DNA of 64,000 bases, from contig DAMBWF010000006.1 in NCBI GenBank assembly GCA_032052615.1, positions 1-64,000 on the forward strand, given 5' to 3'. Numbering within the stretch: position 1 is the first letter of the stretch; every line of letters starts with the position of its first letter. Under the pieces are notes generated by a model. It did no database searches and was not told the origin of the DNA. It saw only the letters and a list, made by a program, of their open reading frames with translations. Below, one piece after another: positions 43,533-50,802 of this stretch. The DNA is from Pseudomonas_T sp032052615. GTDB lineage: Bacteria > Pseudomonadota > Gammaproteobacteria > Pseudomonadales > Pseudomonadaceae. Both the position numbers and the translations under genes were made by a program.

Positions 43533-44495
43533 ATGCCGGACTGGCGCCCGCGGGCGCCGCTGCAACCCGTGAGCCTCGATTGGCTGGACGCCGCCGGCGT
43601 CCGCCTCGCCTTGCTGCGCCTCGACCGGGTCGATTCGCTGATCGCCGGCAACAAGTGGTTCAAGCTGGCGCCGCATCTGGCGCGAGCGGCGGCCCAAGGC
43701 GCGCGGGGCGTGATCAGCCTCGGTGGCGCCCATTCCAATCACCTGCATGCCCTGGCGGCGGCCGGCCAGCGCTTCGGCTTCGCCACCGTCGGCCTGTTGC
43801 GCGGTCATCCCCAGGACAGCCCCACGGTATGCGATCTGCGGGCCTGGGGCATGAGCCTGCACTGGCTCGGCTACGGCGGCTACCGGGCGCGCCACCAGCC
43901 GACGTTCTGGACACCCTGGCGCGAACGCTATCCCGACCTGCTGGCGGTGCCGGAAGGCGGCGGCGGACTGGACGGCGCCCTCGGCTGCGCGTCCTTGGTG
44001 GCCCAGGTGCGCGAGGGTTTGCCGGCGCTGGGCTGGACGGACTACGACGCGCTCTGGGTGGCGGCGGGCAGCGGCACCACGCTGGCCGGGCTGGTGCTCG
44101 GCGAAGCGGGCGCGCATCCGGTGGTGGGCGCGCTGGCGGTCCCGGAAGACCATGGCGTGGCCGCCCGGGTGCGCGAGCTGCTGCGGGCCGCCGGGCAACC
44201 CGACAGCGGCTATCGCCTGCTGGATGCCAGCCGGGGCGGCTTCGCCCGCCTCGATGCCGAGCTGGCCGGGTTCTTCTTCGACTGGGAGCGGGAAACGGGC
44301 GTGCCGCTGGACCCGCTCTATACCGTCAAGGCCGTGCTGGCGTTGCAGCATCGGATCGCCCTCGGTAAGGTAGCGCCCGGCTCGCGCCTGGTCATGGTGC
44401 ATACCGGCGGGCTACAAGGACGGCGCGCCAGCCTGCCGCGCCTGCGGGCCCTGGCTGGCTACACTCAAGGCGATGGCGTCGGAGAGGCCCCATGA
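43533..44495 (+). CDS. PLP-dependent D-cysteine desulfhydrase / ACC deaminase family protein
   Basis: A 320-residue fold-type II pyridoxal phosphate enzyme. The PLP lysine is in IAGNKWFKL; GGAHSNHLHALAAAG is the phosphate/substrate loop. Members deaminate 1-aminocyclopropane-1-carboxylate or D-cysteine; most proteobacterial homologues in such settings are D-cysteine desulfhydrase-like, and I cannot assign the substrate. ATG 43533 gives the expected N-terminus, without a strong ribosome binding site, following the coiled-coil gene by 14 bp. Its stop overlaps the next start (ATGA). Confidence 0.85.
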   Translation: MPDWRPRAPLQPVSLDWLDAAGVRLALLRLDRVDSLIAGNKWFKLAPHLARAAAQGARGVISLGGAHSNHLHALAAAGQRFGFATVGLLRGHPQDSPTVCDLRAWGMSLHWLGYGGYRARHQPTFWTPWRERYPDLLAVPEGGGGLDGALGCASLVAQVREGLPALGWTDYDALWVAAGSGTTLAGLVLGEAGAHPVVGALAVPEDHGVAARVRELLRAAGQPDSGYRLLDASRGGFARLDAELAGFFFDWERETGVPLDPLYTVKAVLALQHRIALGKVAPGSRLVMVHTGGLQGRRASLPRLRALAGYTQGDGVGEAP

Positions 44496-45601
44496 GCGAA
44501 CCGCTGAATCCCGAACGGCTGCGCGGTTTCACACCGCTGGATACTTTGTCCGAGCAGCAATGGCGAGAGTTGCGCGAGCAACTGATCCCAGGGCCGCTGC
44601 TCGCCGGGCAGACGCTGTTCCGCCGGGGCGATTCCGCTCGGCTGACCTACTACCTGCTCTCCGGCGAGCTCCTGCTGCGGGACGCCGATGGTCGCGAGGA
44701 ACGCCTGGTGGCGGGCAGCGAGGCCAGTTGTCACCCGCTCTCGCCGAGCGTGCCCCGGGTGCAAGAAGCACAGGCGCTGACCGAGGTGAGCGTGCTGGCG
44801 CTGGACAGCGAGACCCTGATCCGGCTGGTCACCTGGCGCTCGGCCTACCACGACCTGCTGCTGGAACTGAGCCAGGACGGCCAGGAGGTGGAATGGCTGG
44901 AGCGGCTGCTGGCGAACCCGCTGTTCGCCAAGGTACCGCCCGGCAATGTGCGCGCCATGCTCGGGCGCCTGCGCCGCGAGACCTGGCCGGCCGGCCACGC
45001 CGTCCTGCGCGAGGGTGAGCCCGGCCAGTGCTGCTACTTTCTCGAATCCGGCCGCGCCGAGGTCTTTCGCGGCGCCGATAGCGACCAGCAGGTCCTGGCG
45101 GAGCTGGAGGTGGGCGCCTGCTTCGGCGAAGAGGCGCTGCTATCGGATCGTCCGCGCAACGCCACCGTGACCCTGCTGGAGGACAGCGTGGTCCTGCAAC
45201 TGGACCGCCAGGATTTCTTCGCCCTGCTCAAGGCGCCGGTGGTAGAGGAGGTCTCGCCCGGCGAGGCGACGCGACTGCTCGGCAAGGGCGCGCAATGGCT
45301 GGATGTGCGCCTGCTGGAGGAGTACCAGCGCGGCCATCTCCGCGAAGCGCTGAGCATGCCGTTGCACCTGCTGCGGCTGAAGGCGCGGTTGCTCGATCCC
45401 GCCCGGCTTTACCTGTGCTACTGCGACAGCGGCAAGCGCAGCGCCAGCGCGGTGTTCCTGCTGACCCAATTGGGGTTCAAGGCCCGTGCCCTGCGCGACG
45501 GCATCGATGGCTTGCCCGCGCGGGAGCAGGAGACCCTGGCCTGGGAGAGCGGCGCCGGCTACCTCGCCCGTTCCGGGGGGCGCATAGAGCGCAGCCGTTG
45601 A
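44492..45601 (+). CDS. Two cyclic-nucleotide-binding domains fused to a rhodanese domain
   Basis: A 369-residue cytoplasmic protein. The first cNMP-binding-like domain (residues about 15-130) is degenerate; the second (about 140-255) has the full signature LREGEPGQCCYFLESGRAEV and FGEEALLSDRPRNATVTLLE. Residues 260-360 are a rhodanese domain with the active-site loop CDSGKRS, catalytic Cys311 present. It may couple nucleotide signals to sulfur transfer. The preceding gene, which overlaps it by 4 bp, is possibly a desulfhydrase, making a sulfur-related pair plausible. Confidence 0.87.
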   Translation: MSEPLNPERLRGFTPLDTLSEQQWRELREQLIPGPLLAGQTLFRRGDSARLTYYLLSGELLLRDADGREERLVAGSEASCHPLSPSVPRVQEAQALTEVSVLALDSETLIRLVTWRSAYHDLLLELSQDGQEVEWLERLLANPLFAKVPPGNVRAMLGRLRRETWPAGHAVLREGEPGQCCYFLESGRAEVFRGADSDQQVLAELEVGACFGEEALLSDRPRNATVTLLEDSVVLQLDRQDFFALLKAPVVEEVSPGEATRLLGKGAQWLDVRLLEEYQRGHLREALSMPLHLLRLKARLLDPARLYLCYCDSGKRSASAVFLLTQLGFKARALRDGIDGLPAREQETLAWESGAGYLARSGGRIERSR

Positions 45602-45804
45602 GCGCGGCGCGGTCTCATCCGGGCCTCGCTTCGTCCTGAGACGATCAGGTTTCTGTCCTTGGGCCTGGCGATCCGGCATCCGGCGGGCCCGACGGAGAAA
45701 GCCTCGGCCGCTGAAATGGCTCCGCCTCGGCTCCGAGGGCACTGCGTCCATGGCTTCGCTCGCGTCGGCTGCTCTCGGCGGGCGTCTCCCCCCGGTCTTC
45801 CCTC

Positions 45805-46767
45805 TCAACCCGACGGCCCGGCGTTCGGCTCCGGCAGGCCCGGCCAGTCGTCCCCCACCAGGAACAGCCGCTCCGCTTCCCGCCACTCATCACGGCCCGT
45901 CGGCACCAGGCGGGCCAGCAGCTTCGGTCGCTCGGGTGGCGCATCGAGAAGCGCCGTGGCGACGAAGCGATCACCCAGGCCCTCGTCCGGCACCGAGTCG
46001 GTCCGCGCCGGGGAGAGCCAGGCCAGGCGGATCAGCTCCACCCAACGGCCCGGCGCTTCCAGAGTAGCCGCCCGCAGGGCCGGCCAGTCGGCATGGCGAA
46101 CCCAGCGTCCACGCAGGTGGGTGGCGTTCACCTCCGGCGGCACGGAAAGAGAGGAGCCCACGGGATGGAACAAGTAGCCACCCATCCAATAATGGGCGCG
46201 GGGCGCGCCAAGACCCCGTCGCGCCAGCAGGGCGAGGGTGTCGGGACGCGCCGAGAGGGGCAGTTGATGGGTCAGCAGGCGCGCCCGCTTCAGATCGAGG
46301 CGGTCCCGGCGATCCGGACCGATCCAGGCTTCGCCCGGTCGCGCCCCGGGTACGCCCAGGTAGAACTTCACCGCCAGTTCCAGGTGATGCAGGCCCTCGT
46401 CGTCCTCGAACAAGACATCCAGCTCGCCCAGGGTATGGCCCTCCGCGCGAATCGCCAGGTTGGCGTCCCGCCAGCGAATGCCCGGTGCCCGGGTCAGGGC
46501 GAAGGCCCAGAGACGCTCGTAGTAATGCCCGAGCCGGGGGCGCCCACCGCCCAGCCAGGCCTCCAGGGGCGCCGGCGCCCGCTCCAGCCCGAACAGCCAG
46601 TCGGCCAGGCGTTGCGGGCGCATCGCCCACTCGCTGGCGGCCAGGGGGTGGCGCTGGTGGCCGTCGTCGGCGAGCAGGGGCGGCGAGACCAGGGCCCAGG
46701 CCAGGTCGCGCAGGGCGGGGTGGCGCAGGCGACAGGGCAGGTCGAGGAGGGCGGCGAAGGGCGTCAT
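45805..46767 (-). CDS. DUF1853 family protein
   Basis: A 320-residue protein of the DUF1853 family, function unknown. Identified by LPCRLRHPALRDLAWALVSP at the N-terminus, LGHYYERLWAFALTRAPGIR, the LGELDVLFEDDEGLHHLELA block (acidic Glu/Asp residues like a nuclease-type ELDVL motif) and VKFYLG. The conserved E-x-D and E-x-K-like arrangement hints at a restriction-endonuclease fold; this is inference. It is divergent from nadK with 86 bp between them; the 200 bp gap on its downstream side holds nothing I can identify. Confidence 0.8.
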   Translation of the reverse strand: MTPFAALLDLPCRLRHPALRDLAWALVSPPLLADDGHQRHPLAASEWAMRPQRLADWLFGLERAPAPLEAWLGGGRPRLGHYYERLWAFALTRAPGIRWRDANLAIRAEGHTLGELDVLFEDDEGLHHLELAVKFYLGVPGARPGEAWIGPDRRDRLDLKRARLLTHQLPLSARPDTLALLARRGLGAPRAHYWMGGYLFHPVGSSLSVPPEVNATHLRGRWVRHADWPALRAATLEAPGRWVELIRLAWLSPARTDSVPDEGLGDRFVATALLDAPPERPKLLARLVPTGRDEWREAERLFLVGDDWPGLPEPNAGPSG

Positions 46768-46853
46768 GCCGGCAGCATAGCGCCCCGTCGGGCGTTTGCC
46801 GCTGTGCCGGGCTTTCGCCCATAATCGGCCTTCCCGCCCGCCCAGAGAGCCTT

Positions 46854-47741
46854 ATGGAGCAGTTCCGCAATATCGGCATCATCGGTCGCCTGGGAAGCGC
46901 CCAGGTCCTCGACACCATTCGCCGGCTCAAGCGCTTCCTGCTGGAGCGGCACCTGCACGTGATCCTCGAGGAAACCATCGCCGACGTGCTCCCGGGCCAC
47001 GGCTTGCAGACCTCGTCGCGCAAGAACCTGGGCGAGGTCTGCGACCTGGTGATCGTGGTCGGCGGCGACGGCAGCATGCTTGGCGCGGCGCGGGCCCTGG
47101 CGCGGCACAAGGTCCCGGTGCTGGGGATCAACCGCGGCAGCCTGGGCTTCCTGACCGACATCAAGCCGGACGAACTGGAAATCAAGGTCGCCGAGGTGCT
47201 CGACGGCGAGTACATCGTCGAGAGCCGCTTTCTGCTGGAAGCCGAGGTGCGCCGCAACGGCGAGGCCATCGGCCAGGGGGACGCCCTCAACGACGTGGTG
47301 CTGCACCCAGGCAAGTCGACCAAGATGATCGAGTTCGAGATGCACATCGACGGCCAGTTCGTCTGCACTCAGAAGGCCGACGGCCTGATCGTGGCGACCC
47401 CCACCGGTTCCACCGCCTACGCGCTGTCGGCCGGCGGGCCGATCATGCATCCCAAGCTGGATGCCATCGTCATCGTGCCGATGTGCCCCCACACCCTGTC
47501 CAGCCGGCCGATCGTGGTGGACAGCAACAGCGAACTGAAGATCGTCGTCTCGCCGGCCCTGCAAATCTACCCGCTGGTGTCCTGCGATGGGCAGAACCAC
47601 TTCACCTGCGCCCCGGGCGACGCCATCACGGTGAACAAGAAGCCGCAGAAGCTGCGGCTGATCCACCCTCTCGACCATAACTACTACGAGATCTGCCGGA
47701 CCAAGCTCGGCTGGAGCAACCGGCTGGGCGGTGTCGAGTGA
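46854..47741 (+). CDS. nadK: NAD kinase
   Basis: A 295-residue NAD kinase that phosphorylates NAD to NADP. Key motifs: the GGDGSMLGAAR catalytic loop, GINRGSLGFLTDI, the NDVVLHPG segment and DGLIVATPTGSTAYALSAGG for NAD binding. The length is normal. ATG 46854 gives the family N-terminus MEQFRNIGIIGR. It starts a tight plus-strand series: the next gene overlaps its stop by 4 bp (GTGA), and the rhomboid gene likewise. Confidence 0.95.
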   Translation: MEQFRNIGIIGRLGSAQVLDTIRRLKRFLLERHLHVILEETIADVLPGHGLQTSSRKNLGEVCDLVIVVGGDGSMLGAARALARHKVPVLGINRGSLGFLTDIKPDELEIKVAEVLDGEYIVESRFLLEAEVRRNGEAIGQGDALNDVVLHPGKSTKMIEFEMHIDGQFVCTQKADGLIVATPTGSTAYALSAGGPIMHPKLDAIVIVPMCPHTLSSRPIVVDSNSELKIVVSPALQIYPLVSCDGQNHFTCAPGDAITVNKKPQKLRLIHPLDHNYYEICRTKLGWSNRLGGVE

Positions 47742-48715
47742 TCCCCCTCGACCCGGATCGCGGGTATGACCTGATCGGCGACATCCACGGCTGCGCCCAT
47801 ACTCTGGAGCGGTTGCTGATGGAGCTGGGCTACCGGCCGGAGGCGGGCGTCTGGCGCCACCCCCGGCGCATGGCCCTGTTCCTTGGCGACCTCATCGACC
47901 GCGGCCCGCGCATCCGCGAAGCCCTGCACCTGGTGCGCGGCATGGTGGACGCCGGGCAGGCCGCCTGCATCATGGGCAACCATGAGTTCAGCGCCCTGGG
48001 CTGGCACACCCCGGCGCCCCCTGGCAGCGGCCGGCGGCATGTCCACGAACACACGCCGCGCCACGCCCGGCTGATACAGGACACCCTGGCCCAGTTCGAG
48101 GCGTACCCGGAGGACTGGAAGGCATTCCTCGAGTGGTTCTACGAACTGCCCTTGTTCATCGACGCCGGACGCTTCCGTCTGGTGCATGCCTGCTGGGACG
48201 CCGAGTTGATCGACGGCGTGCGAGCGAGCCATGCCGACGGTCGCATCGACGAGGCCTTCGTCCGCGAATCGGTGGTGGCCGGCAGCCTCGCCGCCCGGGC
48301 GACGGCCCGCCTGCTACGGGGCGTTTCCATGCCGTTGCCCCAGGGCGTCGCCCTCACCGGACGGGATGGCCTGACCCGCACGGTGTTCCGCACCAAGTTC
48401 TGGGAAGAGGACCCGCAGACCTACGGGGACGTGGTGTTCCAGCCGGATGCCCTGCCCGAGCACGTCGCCGAGCGCCCGCTCAGCGAGGCACAGAAGGCGA
48501 ATCTGTTGCACTACGGCCCTCACGAGCCGCTGCTGTTCGTCGGCCACTATTGGCGGCGCGGCCGGCCGGCGCCGATCCGCGCCAACCTCGCCTGCCTGGA
48601 CTACAGCGCGGTGATGCACGGCAAGCTGGTGGCCTATCGGCTGGACGGCGAAACCCGCCTCGACCCCCAAAAGTTCGTCTGGGTCGACGTGACGCCGCCG
48701 GGGGACGCCGGATGA
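47738..48715 (+). CDS. Calcineurin-like metallophosphoesterase
   Basis: A 325-residue metallophosphatase. The metal motifs are DLIGDIHGCAHTLERLL, ALFLGDLIDRGPRIREAL, IMGNHEF and later VGHYWRRG. This pattern resembles diadenosine tetraphosphatase/serine-threonine phosphatases (PrpE-like). GTG 47738 overlaps the nadK stop (GTGA), so translational coupling is expected. Conserved linkage with nadK suggests a nucleotide substrate, an inference from context. Confidence 0.85.
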   Translation: MIPLDPDRGYDLIGDIHGCAHTLERLLMELGYRPEAGVWRHPRRMALFLGDLIDRGPRIREALHLVRGMVDAGQAACIMGNHEFSALGWHTPAPPGSGRRHVHEHTPRHARLIQDTLAQFEAYPEDWKAFLEWFYELPLFIDAGRFRLVHACWDAELIDGVRASHADGRIDEAFVRESVVAGSLAARATARLLRGVSMPLPQGVALTGRDGLTRTVFRTKFWEEDPQTYGDVVFQPDALPEHVAERPLSEAQKANLLHYGPHEPLLFVGHYWRRGRPAPIRANLACLDYSAVMHGKLVAYRLDGETRLDPQKFVWVDVTPPGDAG

Positions 48716-49584
48716 AGCCGGTGGCCGCGTTGCGCCTGCCCTTGGGGCAAGACCTGCGGGGCTTCCTCGCCCTGCTGGAACGCTTGCGGGTTCCCTGCCG
48801 GGTCAGCGAGGAAGCCGGCGAGCAGGTGCTGTGGGTGCCCGGTCCCGACTGGGCCGGGGAGGTCCGCGCGTTGTATGCGCGGCTGCCCGATGGCGCCCCC
48901 GACGCCCTACTGCCGGGCGCCGCGTCGGTCCTGCCGGGGGGCAGCCCGTGGCGGCGCGCCAAGGCCAGCCCGGCGACCCTGCTGGTGCTGCTGGCCGCGC
49001 TGCTGGTGTCCCTGGTCACCCTGATGGGCGAGAACCTGGCCCTGGTACGCTGGTTCACCTTCCTGGACTTCCAGGTGCACGGCGAGTACCTGTGGTTCGC
49101 GCCGCTGTCCGAGACCCTGTCCGGCCAATGGTGGCGGTTGTTCTCGCCGATCCTGCTGCACTTCTGGATTCCCGGCATGGGCCCGCTGCATCTGGTGTTC
49201 AACGCCCTGTGGTACTGGGAACTGGGACGGCGCATCGAGCGCTACCAGGGCGGACGCGTGCTCCTGCCGCTGACCCTGGCGTTCGGCCTCGCGTCCAATG
49301 TCGCGCAGTACGTCTATGGCGGGCCTGGCCTGTTCGGCGGACTCTCCGGGGTGCTCTACGGCCTGCTCGGCTATTGCTGGCTGTACCAGTGGCTGGCGCC
49401 CAACCCCGCGTTCCGCCTGCCCCGGGGCGTGCTGGCGATGATGCTCGGCTGGCTGCTGCTGTGCCTCACCGGGGTGTTTTCCCTGGGCGGGGTGGCGGTG
49501 GCCAACGCCGCCCACGTCGGTGGGCTGCTGGCCGGCTGCGCCGGCGGGCTGCTGGGTGGCGCGCTGGCGCGCTGGCGCCGCTAG
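48712..49584 (+). CDS. Rhomboid family intramembrane serine protease
   Basis: A 290-residue inner-membrane protease of the GlpG type. A soluble N-terminal domain of about 90 residues precedes six or seven membrane helices. The catalytic Ser212 lies in GGLSGVLYGLLGY and His268 in VANAAHVGGLLAG; the HLVFNALWYWELG helix provides the conserved His-x-x-x-Asn. It overlaps the phosphatase stop by 4 bp (ATGA). It should cleave transmembrane substrates within the bilayer; natural substrates unknown. Confidence 0.9.
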   Translation: MKPVAALRLPLGQDLRGFLALLERLRVPCRVSEEAGEQVLWVPGPDWAGEVRALYARLPDGAPDALLPGAASVLPGGSPWRRAKASPATLLVLLAALLVSLVTLMGENLALVRWFTFLDFQVHGEYLWFAPLSETLSGQWWRLFSPILLHFWIPGMGPLHLVFNALWYWELGRRIERYQGGRVLLPLTLAFGLASNVAQYVYGGPGLFGGLSGVLYGLLGYCWLYQWLAPNPAFRLPRGVLAMMLGWLLLCLTGVFSLGGVAVANAAHVGGLLAGCAGGLLGGALARWRR

Positions 49585-49700
49585 GCCGGAGTCCGGCGAG
49601 GAGCCCTCGCCGGACTCGACGCGCCTGGCGTTCCTCGACGCGCTGGGGCACAGAATCTAGAATGCCGTCCTTTTCCGCCGTTCCTCCCCGGGAGATTGCC

Positions 49701-49961
49701 ATGTCCTCGTTCGCCCACCTCATCGGTTCCCTCACCCCGGATATCTACGAAAGCCTCAAGCAGGCGGTGGAAACCGGCAAATGGGCCGATGGCAGCTCGC
49801 TCACCCAGGAGCAGAAGGAATTGAGCCTGCAAGCGATGATCGCCTACGAAGTCCGGCATCTGCCCGAGGACCAGCGCACCGGCTACATGGGCGACCAGCA
49901 CTGCGCCTCCAAGGCCCAGCCGGTTCCCAACATTCTGTTGAAGTCGGACGCGATCCATTGA
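49701..49961 (+). CDS. DUF1315 (YeaC-like) family protein
   Basis: An 86-residue protein beginning MSSFAHLIGSLTPDIYESLK and containing GKWADGSSLTQEQKELSLQA, characteristic of DUF1315/YeaC proteins. GGGAGATTGCC precedes the ATG. Function unknown. Its stop overlaps the TTG of the next gene, so the two are coupled. Confidence 0.87.
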   Translation: MSSFAHLIGSLTPDIYESLKQAVETGKWADGSSLTQEQKELSLQAMIAYEVRHLPEDQRTGYMGDQHCASKAQPVPNILLKSDAIH

Positions 49962-50788
49962 GCGAGGTGGGCCGCGGCGCGCTGAGCAAACTGTCGGCGC
50001 ACCTGGAGGACCCGGTTCGCTACTCGCTGCGCCTGGGTGAGCGGGACGTCCCGGCGAACCCGTTGATCGGGCGCCACCTGCGCCTGGAATACCTCGGCGA
50101 AATCCATTGCACCCATTGCGGCCGGCGCACCCGCAAGAGCTTCGCCCAAGGTTACTGCTACGCCTGCTTCACCCGCCTGCCCCAGTGCGATCTGTGCATC
50201 GTCAGCCCCGAGCGCTGTCACCACGCGCTGGGCACCTGCCGCGACCCGGAGTGGGGCGAGCGTTTCTGCATGACCGACCACATCGTCTACCTGGCCAACT
50301 CTTCCGGGGTCAAGGTGGGCATCACCCGCGCCACGCAGATTCCGACCCGCTGGATCGACCAGGGCGCGACCCAGGCGCTGCCGATCCTGCGGGTGGCGAC
50401 GCGGCAACAGTCGGGGCTGGTGGAGGACCTGCTGCGCAGCCAGGTCGCCGACCGCACCAACTGGCGCGCGCTGCTCAAGGGCGAGGCCGAGCCGCTGGAC
50501 CTGCCGGTCCTGCGCGACCAGGTGCTGGAGCGTTGCGACGAGGGCCTGCGGGCCTTGCAGCAGCGCTTCGGCCTGCAGGCCATCCAGCCGCTCGACGGCG
50601 CCGTACCGGTATCGATCCGCTACCCGGTGGAGCGCTACCCGACGAAGGTGGCCAGCCTCGATCTGGACAAGACACCAGTGGTGGAAGGTACCCTGCAGGG
50701 CATCAAGGGCCAGTATCTGATCCTGGATACCGGCGTGATCAACATCCGCAAGTTCACGGCCTACCAGCTCGCCGTGCACGCTCACTAG
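49958..50788 (+). CDS. DUF2797 family zinc-ribbon-like protein
   Basis: A 276-residue protein of unknown function. It has a cysteine/histidine cluster compatible with two zinc sites: CTHCGRRTRKSFAQGYCYAC, then CDLCIVSPERCHHALGTC. After the zinc region comes the HIVYLANSSGVKVGITR segment, resembling a GIY-YIG endonuclease core strand pair, although catalytic residues are not certain. The start is TTG at 49958, overlapping the DUF1315 stop (TTGA); a GTG at 49967 would remove three residues. It ends 14 bp before pepN. Confidence 0.8.
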   Translation: MSEVGRGALSKLSAHLEDPVRYSLRLGERDVPANPLIGRHLRLEYLGEIHCTHCGRRTRKSFAQGYCYACFTRLPQCDLCIVSPERCHHALGTCRDPEWGERFCMTDHIVYLANSSGVKVGITRATQIPTRWIDQGATQALPILRVATRQQSGLVEDLLRSQVADRTNWRALLKGEAEPLDLPVLRDQVLERCDEGLRALQQRFGLQAIQPLDGAVPVSIRYPVERYPTKVASLDLDKTPVVEGTLQGIKGQYLILDTGVINIRKFTAYQLAVHAH

Positions 50789-50802
50789 AGGCAAGACGCC
50801 CC

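Noticed and set aside
46485..46853. Upstream open frame before nadK
   Set aside because: It reads opposite the DUF1853 gene and is Arg/Ala/Gly-rich; NAD kinase begins at 46854.
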